The notes: generated by a model not told the origin, from the sequence alone. DNA of 8,084 nt from Candidatus Albibeggiatoa sp. nov. BB20 (GCA_016744725.1 JADGDW010000186.1:1-8084), one strand, 5' to 3'. Positions 1-6,687 are shown, counted from the first letter of the stretch. Made by a program: numbers and translations.

Positions 1-144
1 ATCTAATAGCATTCGATTTCGATTAATCCAACCTTTTTTAATATAATTCACATCGTCTAAAATAATAAATTTATCAACAGCATAAATAAGCTGAAAATAA
101 CCAATATACGGCAGAAAATAAGGTTGCATAACCGCCAGTTTCAT
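1..144 (-). CDS. WbqC family protein, N-terminal part (runs off left edge)
   Basis: Reading leftwards from the ATG at 144-142, 48 codons are open to the window edge. The translation begins MKLAVMQPYFLPYIGYFQLI and continues through DKFIILDDVNY to KKGWINRNR. The MQPYxxPYxGYFxLI opening and the DDVxYxKxGWxNRN stretch are the signature of the WbqC-like family (about 230 residues when complete). This family is found in O-antigen and other surface-glycan or amino-sugar clusters, and its exact reaction is poorly defined. The start overlaps the stop of the upstream aminotransferase gene as ATGA, so translation is probably coupled. Family assignment is firm even from this fragment. A role in glycan or sugar-nucleotide modification is inferred from the neighbours. 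Confidence 0.88.
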   Translation of the reverse strand, partial: MKLAVMQPYFLPYIGYFQLIYAVDKFIILDDVNYIKKGWINRNRMLLD

Positions 145-1247
145 TTGAAATAAGCCTGTAAACTTTTGCACACAGACTCAATATCTTCTTCAGTTAAAAA
201 ATGATGAAAAGGCAAACCTAATAACTGTGGAGAAATTTTGCGAGTCGTCAATAATTCACCTGCATGTGCTATGTTTTGAAATGCAACATGTTCAAACAAT
301 GGAGGATAATACCAACGTCGTGTGGTTATATTTCGCTGCTGTAGAAATTGGCCCAGTTCTATGACATCTTCCGAAGTTGGAAAGCGTAAAACAAAGGCTG
401 ACCAAATGATTTTGTTGAGATTCTGAGTTTGATAAACAATAGGTAAATCTAAACGATCTAAATGATATTGATAAGTTTGAACCAATCGTTGCCGATGTTG
501 CTGAGTATGCGACCAACGCTCTAAAGCCGCTAAACCTACCGCAGCATGATATTCACTCAACTTGGCATTTGTACCAATAAATTCAGATTTACAGTCATTT
601 ATCCCAAAATTTGTCAGTTGACGTATTTTTTGAATTAATGCAGTATCATTACTCACAACTAAACCACCTTCACCAATTCCCAAAGTTTTTGTTGCATGAA
701 GGCTAAATACAATCGATGTTGTTTTGCCAATGGCTTGATTTCCATACGCTCCTGCCGCATCAATGAGGACTGGAATTCCTGTTTTTTGTGTAAAAATATC
801 CCATTGATCAACAGCTTGTGGATAGCCAAAAGCAGACACAGGTAAAATTGCCGCAACATTATTTTTTTGTATTGCATCGTAAGTTAATGCAGGTGTGAGT
901 GACCACGTATTAACATTTATATCAGCAAAAAGCGGACGTAATCCCGCCCGTAAAACAGCGGTTGCAGTAGCAACAAATGTAAAACTTGGAATCAAAATCT
1001 GTGCATTTTTTGGTAAATTCAAAGCTATTAAAGCCAACTCTAAACCCAAAGTCGCATTTGCAGTTGTGACAACATGAGAGTGTTTATCAAATTGCTGATT
1101 TAACTTTGATTCAAACGCATGGTTAAGCTTGCCAAAATTGGCATACCAGCGATTCGCCTCGATTTGCTCCAACCACGGAATAAGTTCGCGGGTGGATGGC
1201 ATATCAGGAATATGTAAATTTATTTTTTGACTAGACAAAGAAGACAC
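141..1247 (-). CDS. DegT/DnrJ/EryC1/StrS family PLP-dependent aminotransferase
   Basis: A 368-residue protein of normal length for the sugar-aminotransferase (type I fold, DegT/DnrJ/EryC1) family. These enzymes transfer an amino group, usually from glutamate, to a keto-sugar nucleotide or similar keto substrate using pyridoxal phosphate. Visible landmarks: RWYANFGKL (about 33-41) near the N-terminus; TTANATLGLELAL (61-73), the cofactor phosphate-binding region; D163 in LIDAAGAYG, expected to bind the pyridine nitrogen; K187 in SLHATKTLGIGEGG, the Schiff-base lysine; and RRWYYPPLFEH (310-320) of the C-terminal domain. The start is GTG at 1247, sharing one base with the upstream stop (TAGTG). 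An ATG at 1202 (residue 16) is an alternative, and neither has a strong Shine-Dalgarno. All catalytic landmarks are present, so it looks functional. The exact sugar substrate cannot be read from sequence. The adjacent oxygenase and WbqC genes suggest surface-polysaccharide decoration. Confidence 0.93.
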   Translation of the reverse strand: MSSLSSQKINLHIPDMPSTRELIPWLEQIEANRWYANFGKLNHAFESKLNQQFDKHSHVVTTANATLGLELALIALNLPKNAQILIPSFTFVATATAVLRAGLRPLFADINVNTWSLTPALTYDAIQKNNVAAILPVSAFGYPQAVDQWDIFTQKTGIPVLIDAAGAYGNQAIGKTTSIVFSLHATKTLGIGEGGLVVSNDTALIQKIRQLTNFGINDCKSEFIGTNAKLSEYHAAVGLAALERWSHTQQHRQRLVQTYQYHLDRLDLPIVYQTQNLNKIIWSAFVLRFPTSEDVIELGQFLQQRNITTRRWYYPPLFEHVAFQNIAHAGELLTTRKISPQLLGLPFHHFLTEEDIESVCKSLQAYFK

Positions 1248-2002
1248 TAAGCAATGACTTTGGATTGTCCGTAATTAGTAATTAATTCGGCTGACATCAC
1301 CCATAGACCTTTATCTGATGACCAATCTAATGTTGATTGTTGATCTATAGCTGCAACACCATGCGGTAAATCATATTTGAAGTAAATCACATTACCTATT
1401 TCAAATAATTCATCAACTTCCAATGAGCCAAAAGGGGTATCAAACATCACATGACCTTGATTAAAATCTTGTCCAAAACGAGATAAACTTAAGAAAAAGA
1501 CTACTTTTTGTGGAATATAAGGATGAGTATGTTTTTGAAAATAACCACCACCGCTACAATGTTTGTAAAATTTAAAACGGCAGTTGGGCATTGATAAATC
1601 ATATTTGGTATTGGCCAATTGATTTTGTAAGCTTAATAATGGTTGTATAACACTATCAAGTTGTTGCTTTAATTCATTATCTAAACAATCTAAGTCAGCA
1701 AAACCATATTGATGCAATAAGCGTTTTATGTATTTAGAATCTGATACACAGTCTTTTCGATGATAATTTAAATCAGGAATGCTGGCACTTTTTGTAATGG
1801 GGAATTCGGGTTCGTTATCCGCCCAATCAGACACTGCCTGACGTACAGTTAATAGTTTTTCCTCATCAAATACTTTTTCTAAAACAACAATATGCCCTGC
1901 TTCAATGAGTTGAGTCATTTCTGCAATAGAGATTTCAGGTATTAATGATTGATTATTTATGTGGGAATCTAAGATAACAAGGCCATTATCGTATTTTTTC
2001 AT
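1247..2002 (-). CDS. Putative 2-oxoglutarate/Fe(II)-type oxygenase (double-stranded beta-helix)
   Basis: A 251-residue protein starting at ATG 2002 with a weak upstream GAG. The C-terminal half reads like a cupin/double-stranded beta-helix oxygenase: KHTHPYIPQK (157-166) at the usual first metal-ligand strand, FDTPFGS (187-193), then GNVIYFKYDLPHGVAAID (203-220). The last segment matches the G-D-x-x-x-F-x(4-5)-H-G-V pattern around the distal histidine of 2OG/Fe(II) enzymes. Candidate ligands are H158 or H160 and H214. The acidic residue of a standard HxD/E triad is not obvious, because the motif here is H-T-H, and the C-terminal arginine that grips 2-oxoglutarate is also not clear (K231 lies nearby). 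The N-terminal 120 residues match nothing I know. It is first of three genes read leftwards and overlaps the aminotransferase gene by one base. A job in modifying the same glycan or amino sugar is inferred. It could instead be a non-catalytic cupin. Confidence 0.65.
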   Translation of the reverse strand: MKKYDNGLVILDSHINNQSLIPEISIAEMTQLIEAGHIVVLEKVFDEEKLLTVRQAVSDWADNEPEFPITKSASIPDLNYHRKDCVSDSKYIKRLLHQYGFADLDCLDNELKQQLDSVIQPLLSLQNQLANTKYDLSMPNCRFKFYKHCSGGGYFQKHTHPYIPQKVVFFLSLSRFGQDFNQGHVMFDTPFGSLEVDELFEIGNVIYFKYDLPHGVAAIDQQSTLDWSSDKGLWVMSAELITNYGQSKVIA

Positions 2003-2567
2003 GGATTTTACTCAAAAATGGGGCTTTTAAAATAGTAAAAATGATAAACAGGATGTTTTTGTGCGTATTTAGGGCGCGTTCTCAATTATTGCCAACAAAT
2101 AACGAATAAAACCAAATAAAATAATGAGTTGCACAGCATTAATAATGGGACGCAAAGCGTCTATCAGTTTTTGAAATAAATATTCTACAAGTTTATGGTC
2201 TTTATGTAGTATCTTATCAAAATCTCTTACATCCTTTCTGTTTTTTTAAGCGGAATAATAACGATAGCCGCATTTTTTGACTCTTATGCTTCTTTTTTGG
2301 TGATACTCTATATTTTATTCGATGATTAAGAACTGTCCTTAAAGATGTTGGGCTTTGATAAAAAATTCAGAGCCATTTGAGCAATATGATTATTATTCTT
2401 ATCTGGGTTTTATGGTTGTAAACCTGATATATAGGAGAAAGGGAATTAGTAGAGAATAGAATGGGGTATTTTTTAACTCGTTTAGAGTGAGCAGTATCCA
2501 GCGAATATAGCGGATGTGCCAAAGGCATGGGTTATGTGTCAATCTAAATCAAACAGGTGTTTTCTAA
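2003..2567. other. Gene-poor 565-bp stretch holding a transposase remnant
   Basis: No intact gene is present. The part nearest 2069-2290 holds the decayed 3' end of a transposase on the minus strand (listed separately). From about 2300 to 2550 I see AT-rich sequence without a convincing ORF, RNA gene or clear promoter. A GA-rich patch near 2433-2460 resembles ribosome-binding sites but leads only to a 9-codon frame starting at 2461. Confidence 0.6.
2069..2290 (-). pseudogene. Remnant of an IS5-like DDE transposase, 3' end only, frameshifted
   Basis: Read on the minus strand, 2280 to about 2240 gives AAIVIIPLKKTE. After a frame change near 2237-2242, frame 2236-2072 gives DVRDFDKILHKDHKLVEYLF followed by QKL, and ends with the stop at 2071-2069. 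The order (…IPxKK…RDxDKxLxKxxxLVExxFxKL) is the conserved C-terminal block of IS5-group transposases, where the E of LVE is the third catalytic acid. The following 30 residues (ending RYLLAIIENAP) are diverged from the usual RRxATRYDK segment but keep the hydrophobic tail pattern. Upstream of 2290 the frame is broken by stops, and no N-terminal half was found. It is an old, dead copy; the source element and family subgroup are inferred. The GGGCGCGTTCTCAAT sequence at 2072-2086 may belong to one terminal inverted repeat, but no partner was found. Confidence 0.7.
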
Positions 2568-2774
2568 ATGGATAGTTTATCAGTAATGGCTTGGAGTGTC
2601 CTATTCAATGGAATAGGTATTGGCTATTTTATATATGGAAAAAAGCAAAAAGCGATCGTTCCTTTATGTACTGGCTTAGCACTTTTTGTCTTTCCATATT
2701 TTGTATCTAGTGTGGCAATGTTACTTGTCGTTGGTATTGTTTTAGTCAGCATACCGTATTTTATAAAAATATGA
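2568..2774 (+). CDS. Small conserved three-helix membrane protein
   Basis: A 68-residue, strongly hydrophobic protein with three likely membrane segments at about 5-23, 29-45 and 48-66, and a short basic loop (GKKQK, 24-28) between the first two, likely cytoplasmic. The ATG at 2568 has a good Shine-Dalgarno, AGGTG at 2555-2559, 8 bases upstream. The pattern GIGYFIYGKKQKAIVPL followed by FPYF and ending in IPYFIKI resembles a family of about 70-residue proteins in Gammaproteobacteria. From memory, these are sometimes labelled hypothetical or, on thin grounds, amino acid transport protein. No function can be claimed. It stands alone, downstream of a transposase remnant and convergent with glcE. 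Length, composition and ribosome site argue that it is a real gene. Confidence 0.82.
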   Translation: MDSLSVMAWSVLFNGIGIGYFIYGKKQKAIVPLCTGLALFVFPYFVSSVAMLLVVGIVLVSIPYFIKI

Positions 2775-2821
2775 CTTCCGTATTTTAGCTACTACTTCCA
2801 GTCAAAAATGATAAAAACCCA

Positions 2822-2880
2822 ATAGCTTTTTAAAATGCGATTTTATTGTAAGCTACTAGTAATAAAAGCATTTTTATAAA
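2822..2880. terminator. Possible bidirectional AT-rich hairpin between convergent genes
   Basis: Between the stops of the small membrane protein (+) and glcE (-), TAGCTT (from 2822) can pair with AAGCTA about 20 bases on, enclosing AAAAT-GCG-ATTTT. AAAATGC and GCATTTT farther apart offer an alternative pairing. The position suits a shared terminator, but the stems are short and A-T rich, so this is weak. Confidence 0.25.
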
Positions 2881-2890
2881 ATGGATGTAT

Positions 2891-3943
2891 TTAAATTTCC
2901 GCAAACATTTTCCCCTGATTTAAAATCATTTTTGGGTCAAACTGTTGTTTTAAGCGTTTTTGCAATGCCAACAATGCAGGTTCAAGCGGTTGAAATATTT
3001 CACTTTGTCGATCACCACCACGGAATAAAATAGCATGACCACCCATTTTTAAGACTTTCATTCTAATCGTTTCTGCATCTAAATCAGAACTTAACCAGCG
3101 TAGTGCACCACTCCATTCAAAAAAGCAATCGCCTTCCAATTCCAAATCAGGTGTATTCATAGGTACAGAAATTCGCCATAAAGGCTTATCTTGTTGAAAA
3201 AAGCTTAAACGTTGCTCACGTAAATTTTGCCAAAACTGTTCGCCTTGTTCATAAACTTGTGCACTTGTTTGCGCCACGGAATTTTGGATCGCTGTACCTG
3301 ATAGCCTTAAATACACATTGTCCCCATCAAAACAGCTTGCGGTTAACGGGATCGCTTGATTGTTCCAGTGCAACATGATGTCTAATGCGCTGTTTAAATC
3401 GGCTGGAATCATTACAGTGCTGGTTTCTTCAGGAAGCGGTAGCACTTTGCAAGAGACTTCCAGCAAAACCCCTAATGTGCCCAATGCACCCACCATCAAT
3501 CTTGATACGTCATAACCCGCCACATTTTTCATTACTTGGCCGCCAAAGTTGAGCAATTTCCCTTCGCCATTGATACATTTTACCCCTAATACAAAATCCC
3601 TTGCAGCACCAACATATGGTCTTGACGCACCAGAAAAGCCACAGGCGATTGTACCGCCCAGTGTTGCAGTTTCTGAAAATAAAGGCGGCTCAAAAGCCAA
3701 TTGTTGGCCTTTTTCAGCCAAAGCTTGTTGGATTTCTATAACAGGTGTTCCTGCACGTGCCGTTATCACTAATTCGGTTGGTTCATAAGAAATAATCCCT
3801 GTATGTTGGCTGACATCCAGTTTTTGTCCCTCAATTTGTCTTCCGTAAAAGTGTTTGCTATCACTGCCTACAATGTGCAATACAGTTTGTTCATGATAAG
3901 CAGTTTCAATTGCGGTTTGGAGCTGTTGGCTAATGTCTGACAT
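2891..3943 (-). CDS. glcE: Glycolate oxidase FAD-binding subunit GlcE
   Basis: Belongs to the FAD-linked oxidase (PCMH/VAO-type) family. GlcE is the second flavin-domain subunit of the GlcDEF glycolate oxidase, which oxidises glycolate to glyoxylate and passes electrons to the respiratory chain. Numbered from the ATG at 3943, visible signs are an N-terminal HIVGSDSKHFYG (23-34) in the FAD pyrophosphate-binding position; TATLGGTIACGFSG (92-105); PYVGAARDFVLGV (109-121); QVMKNVAGYDVSRLMVGALG (136-155), a GlcE/GlcD hallmark; and FDPKMILNQGKMF (335-347) at the C-terminus. I prefer the ATG at 3943, giving 350 residues as in E. coli GlcE, because GGA lies about 8 bases upstream. A TTG at 3955 would add four residues. 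No glcD or glcF is adjacent, so the partners must lie elsewhere. It is divergent from thiG and looks intact. Confidence 0.93.
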   Translation of the reverse strand: MSDISQQLQTAIETAYHEQTVLHIVGSDSKHFYGRQIEGQKLDVSQHTGIISYEPTELVITARAGTPVIEIQQALAEKGQQLAFEPPLFSETATLGGTIACGFSGASRPYVGAARDFVLGVKCINGEGKLLNFGGQVMKNVAGYDVSRLMVGALGTLGVLLEVSCKVLPLPEETSTVMIPADLNSALDIMLHWNNQAIPLTASCFDGDNVYLRLSGTAIQNSVAQTSAQVYEQGEQFWQNLREQRLSFFQQDKPLWRISVPMNTPDLELEGDCFFEWSGALRWLSSDLDAETIRMKVLKMGGHAILFRGGDRQSEIFQPLEPALLALQKRLKQQFDPKMILNQGKMFAEI

Positions 3944-3997
3944 AAAACGATCCAATAAATTTAAATATTCTGCGCATTATCTTACTATAACGCCTTT

Positions 3998-4028
3998 TTG
4001 ACATTTTTTGTGCATGGTTTTTCATAAA
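3998..4028 (+). promoter_or_regulatory. Candidate sigma-70 promoter for thiG
   Basis: A perfect -35 hexamer TTGACA (3998-4003) is followed by CATAAA (4023-4028, four of six matches to TATAAT) with a long 19-base spacer. It lies about 70 bases before the thiG start in the glcE-thiG divergent region. The -10 is weak, so this is only a candidate. No TPP riboswitch motif is seen in the leader. Confidence 0.35.
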
Positions 4029-4099
4029 TATGGTTGCGCCTTAATTTCTTCAGGGTCTACAATAAATCACTTTATTAGCCAAAATAACAAGAAAGCCTT

Positions 4100-4897
4100 A
4101 TGTCAACACAAACAGCAGATAGCCCATTAAAGATTGCCGATAAAATTTATAACTCACGTTTACTCGTCGGCACAGGAAAATACAAAGACTTAGAGGAAAC
4201 TGGGCAAGCGATTGCAGCCAGTGGTGCAGAAATTGTTACAGTTGCGATTCGTCGCACTAACATTGGTCAAAATCCTGATGAACCCAATTTATTGGATGTG
4301 ATTTCCCCTGATAAATACACGATTTTACCCAATACCGCAGGTTGTTATAACGTAGAAGATGCCGTGCGCACCTGCCGTTTAGCCCGTGAATTATTGGATG
4401 GGCACAAATTAGTAAAATTGGAAGTATTAGGCGATCAAAAAACCTTGTATCCCAACGTGACACAGACTTTAGAAGCGGCTGAAATTTTGGTTAAAGATGG
4501 GTTTGATGTGATGGTTTATACTTCTGATGATCCTTTAATTGCCAAACAGTTAGAGGAAATAGGTTGTGTTTCTGTGATGCCATTGGCCGCACCGATTGGT
4601 TCAGGCTTGGGGGTGCGTAATCCTTATAATATCATCGAGATTATTGAAAATGCCAACGTGCCGATTTTAGTCGATGCGGGTGTGGGCACTGCTTCAGATG
4701 CAGCGATTGCAATGGAATTGGGTTGTGATGGTGTCTTAATGAATACCGCGATTGCCGCAGCAAAAAATCCTATATTAATGGCTTCTGCAATGAGAAAAGC
4801 CATTGAAGCAGGTCGAGAAGCGTTTTTAGCAGGTCGGATGCCGCGTAAACGTTACGCCAGTGCTTCATCTCCTATTGACGGTACTTTTTTTAGTTAA
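4100..4897 (+). CDS. thiG: Thiazole synthase ThiG
   Basis: Makes the thiazole phosphate part of thiamine from 1-deoxy-D-xylulose 5-phosphate, dehydroglycine and sulfur carried on ThiS thiocarboxylate. The protein is a cytosolic TIM barrel. The 265 residues match the family's usual length. Visible marks: SRLLVGTGKY (19-28) on the first strand; VTVAIRR (46-52); LPNTAGCYNVEDAVR (76-90); LVKLEVLGD (104-112) with K106 the Schiff-base lysine and E108; the phosphate-binding PIGSGLGVRNP (165-175); PILVDAGVGTASDAA (188-202); and GVLMNTAIAAAKNP (211-224). All key residues are present. The ATG at 4100 has only a poor ribosome site (AAGAAAG). No thiS gene precedes it, although thiS-thiG-trmB is the familiar order in Pseudomonas and relatives, and trmB here lies one gene further on. 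So ThiS must be supplied from elsewhere. Confidence 0.97.
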   Translation: MSTQTADSPLKIADKIYNSRLLVGTGKYKDLEETGQAIAASGAEIVTVAIRRTNIGQNPDEPNLLDVISPDKYTILPNTAGCYNVEDAVRTCRLARELLDGHKLVKLEVLGDQKTLYPNVTQTLEAAEILVKDGFDVMVYTSDDPLIAKQLEEIGCVSVMPLAAPIGSGLGVRNPYNIIEIIENANVPILVDAGVGTASDAAIAMELGCDGVLMNTAIAAAKNPILMASAMRKAIEAGREAFLAGRMPRKRYASASSPIDGTFFS

Positions 4898-4904
4898 TCT
4901 TAAA

Positions 4905-4975
4905 TTGAGGAGTGAAATATAAGATATTGTAATATTTATCAACTATAATATTTTCATTCCTAAGCTTAACCTCAA
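4905..4975 (+). other. Imperfect hairpin downstream of thiG
   Basis: AGGAGTGAAATAT (4908-4920) can pair with ATATTTTCATTCCT (4948-4961), with one G-U pair and one bulged base. An alternative outer pairing is TTGAGG (4905-4910) with CCTCAA (4970-4975). No U-run follows, so it is not a classic intrinsic terminator. It may be an RNA 3' end stabiliser or a Rho-dependent end. Confidence 0.35.
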
Positions 4976-5061
4976 GAAATAGTTGAAATTAAAAAAGCGG
5001 ATTTATTTTAAATAATCACAACAAATCATTCATGATATTTGCTTGAATTTTCAATTAACTT

Positions 5062-5108
5062 ATACCACATCTTAAACTACTGCTATTTATTAGAGGAGGA
5101 TGTGGTAT
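5062..5108 (+). promoter_or_regulatory. Perfect 10-bp inverted repeat overlapping the start codon of the next gene
   Basis: ATACCACATC (5062-5071) is exactly complementary to GATGTGGTAT (5099-5108), with 27 bases between. The right arm takes in the last G of the Shine-Dalgarno AGGAGG (5094-5099) and the A and T of the ATG at 5107. The next pair, U5061 with G5109, is a wobble. As RNA this would hide the start codon. As DNA it could be an operator. A weak TTGCTT (5039-5044) and TATACC (5061-5066) pair, 16 bases apart, could be a promoter; in that case the left arm would lie in the -10 region and would not be transcribed. Confidence 0.55.
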
Positions 5109-5766
5109 GCAACCTCTTAATACTCAAGGAGTGAAACAACCTAAGGTGTTGGCAAATATATCAGGAGCAAATCAGCGGTTACAAACCAGCATTCATACCA
5201 GCATTCATATTCTTAATGAATTCTGCTCGGATCCGCATAGATTTTCTTATGCAAAGCTCTCACTCCTAAAATTGCCTGCAATGACTTTACACGTCAATAT
5301 GTTAAAAAAAGAATTGACACTGGTTGTCAGCTCTGATGAGGATTACAGTGTATTGTTGTGGCATTTAACCCACGGAAAGCGGCTACATCAATTAATGAGT
5401 ATGTTTTTTAAACGCATATTCATTGGATTTGGCGTGCAGGGAGACCCCCTCAATCATTGCATTATTCTTGACCATATTATGTTAGATGGGCTGTTGCAGT
5501 CCTCTGACTTGCGTAGTTTAGATTCCTTAGGAGAGAGACTCAGACGTACCATGAATATTGCCCTACAAGGCCATGTTGGCGTGTTGCGTCTACAAGGAAA
5601 TGAAGACATACGCCATCTAAAACAATTATGGATGCGTGGACGGATTGAAAAATTGCTGGATGCGCACCATATCGTGCCTTTTGATGATGATAGCGGTCGC
5701 TTAATTAAACTTTGGAAACCGCATAGCGTGGAGGAAGGCCAAGGCATTGTTATTGTCGTGGATTAA
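5107..5766 (+). CDS. Hypothetical protein between thiG and trmB
   Basis: A 219-residue soluble protein I do not recognise. The ATG at 5107 has a near-ideal Shine-Dalgarno (AGGAGG, 7 bases upstream), so the start is credible. No signal peptide or membrane segment is seen. Near the N-terminus a 12-bp tandem duplication (5185-5208) gives the repeat TSIHTSIH. The middle (about 60-130) alternates short strands and helices. A later stretch, GERLRRTMNIALQGHVGVLR (143-162), suggests an amphipathic helix followed by a strand. The C-terminus has HHIVPFDDDSGRLIKLWKPH (187-206) and ends in the hydrophobic VIVVD. No catalytic motif stands out. It is separated from thiG by 209 bp with its own likely expression signals, and from trmB by 2 bp, so it is probably co-transcribed with trmB. 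Whether it shares a role in tRNA modification or thiamine synthesis is unknown. Confidence 0.75.
   Translation: MQPLNTQGVKQPKVLANISGANQRLQTSIHTSIHILNEFCSDPHRFSYAKLSLLKLPAMTLHVNMLKKELTLVVSSDEDYSVLLWHLTHGKRLHQLMSMFFKRIFIGFGVQGDPLNHCIILDHIMLDGLLQSSDLRSLDSLGERLRRTMNIALQGHVGVLRLQGNEDIRHLKQLWMRGRIEKLLDAHHIVPFDDDSGRLIKLWKPHSVEEGQGIVIVVD
5185..5208 (+). repeat. Perfect 12-bp tandem duplication
   Basis: ACCAGCATTCAT occurs twice in a row (5185-5196 and 5197-5208) inside the unknown gene, adding four residues (TSIH repeated) in frame. It looks like a recent slippage or duplication event. Confidence 0.9.
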
Positions 5767-5768
5767 AT

Positions 5769-6461
5769 ATGGAAAATTGTTTGAAACAACGTGAAATCCG
5801 CAGTTTTGTGCGTCGTAATGGACGTATTACTAGATCACAACAACAGGCTTTGGCCGACTTATCAGATGCCTATGTGCTGACCTGTGAACCAGATACCTTA
5901 CTTGACTTAGATACTCTTTTTGGGCGAGTGGCTGAAAAACATTTAGAAATTGGCTTTGGTGCAGGCGATGCCTTAGTTTCAATGGCAAAAATGCACCCAG
6001 AGCGTGATTATGTTGGTATTGAAGTGTATTTAGCTGGCATTGGTCAAGTCTTATCACAAATTGAACAATATGGTTTGACTAATATCCGTTTATTAAATGC
6101 AGATGCAGTACAAGTATTAACCCATCATATTGCACCGAATAGCTTGGATTGTGTTTATATTTTCTTTCCTGATCCTTGGCATAAAAAACGTCATAATAAA
6201 CGTCGTTTGGTTCAAACTGAATTTTTAGACCTGATTACCCCTAAAATTAAATCTGAAGGCCTGATGCGTTTGGCCACGGATTGGGAAGATTATGCGCAGC
6301 AGATGTTAGCCGTTTTAGAGGTTTATCAAGGTTTAGAAAATATAACAGGGTTAGGTGAATTTGCTTCTCGGTTTGAAGAAAGACCATTAACCAAGTTTGA
6401 ACGACGTGGACAACGTTTAGGGCATGGTGTTTGGGATTTGTTGTACCAAAAAGTGCTTTAA
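5769..6461 (+). CDS. trmB: tRNA (guanine-N7)-methyltransferase TrmB
   Basis: Methylates N7 of guanine 46 in the tRNA variable loop using S-adenosylmethionine, in the cytosol. The 230-residue length is standard. Visible motifs: RSFVRRNGRIT (11-21), the conserved N-terminal stretch; LEIGFGAGDAL (59-69), the SAM-binding glycine loop; GIEVY (83-87); NADAV (110-114) that follows the second SAM contact; YIFFPDPWHKKRHNKRR (130-146), the TrmB hallmark carrying the catalytic aspartate; ATDWEDY (169-175); and RPLTKFERRGQRLGHGVWDL (205-224), which ends the family. All expected residues are present. It starts 2 bp after the preceding unknown gene, with GGA about 8 bases upstream overlapping that gene's end, which points to co-transcription. 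In Pseudomonas-like genomes trmB follows thiG directly, so an extra gene sits between them here. Confidence 0.96.
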   Translation: MENCLKQREIRSFVRRNGRITRSQQQALADLSDAYVLTCEPDTLLDLDTLFGRVAEKHLEIGFGAGDALVSMAKMHPERDYVGIEVYLAGIGQVLSQIEQYGLTNIRLLNADAVQVLTHHIAPNSLDCVYIFFPDPWHKKRHNKRRLVQTEFLDLITPKIKSEGLMRLATDWEDYAQQMLAVLEVYQGLENITGLGEFASRFEERPLTKFERRGQRLGHGVWDLLYQKVL

Positions 6462-6687
6462 TTGATGATAAAATATAGCAATTAGTCGAGTGTAATGATG
6501 GTTTATTTTTTACCCACAAGGGTTGAAACAGGCAAGGGCTCTAAGTTATTCTGAAATATAAGTTCTGCCTATCATCAAATACACTTTATGTTAGTGCGTC
6601 ATTACAAGGAAAAAAAATACGGAATCTAAGTGAATACGGCGACGTTGTTGCATATTAGTACCTTGAAAGTATTTCGGTTTAAGAAAA
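6462..6687. other. 226-bp intergenic region with no supported feature
   Basis: Between trmB and the J-like gene I see no ORF, tRNA, convincing hairpin terminator or clear promoter. AATACGG appears twice 17 bases apart (6616-6622 and 6633-6639), which is too little to interpret. Confidence 0.5.

Noticed and set aside
2433..2490. GA-rich patch followed by a 9-codon ATG frame (2461-2490)
   Set aside because: The spacing from AGGAG to the ATG is over 20 bases and the peptide is too short to support as a gene.
4004..4099. Possible TPP (THI-box) riboswitch in the thiG leader
   Set aside because: None of the conserved THI-box elements (such as CTGAGA or the GACCTGA-like block) is present in the leader, and it is too short and AT-rich for the fold.
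3956..4099. Possible short thiS gene just upstream of thiG
   Set aside because: No open frame of about 65 codons fits in the gap, and no frame ends in the required Gly-Gly.
5025..5036. Small palindrome ATCATTCATGAT upstream of the unknown gene
   Set aside because: A 5-bp-arm palindrome is expected by chance in AT-rich DNA and matches no operator I can name.
5454..5747. A 97-codon minus-strand frame inside the gene before trmB
   Set aside because: The plus-strand gene has a strong ribosome site and a 2-bp junction to trmB. The minus frame has low-quality composition and no context.
6616..6639. AATACGG repeated 17 bases apart before the J-like gene
   Set aside because: Two copies of a 7-base word are not enough to call a binding site or repeat.
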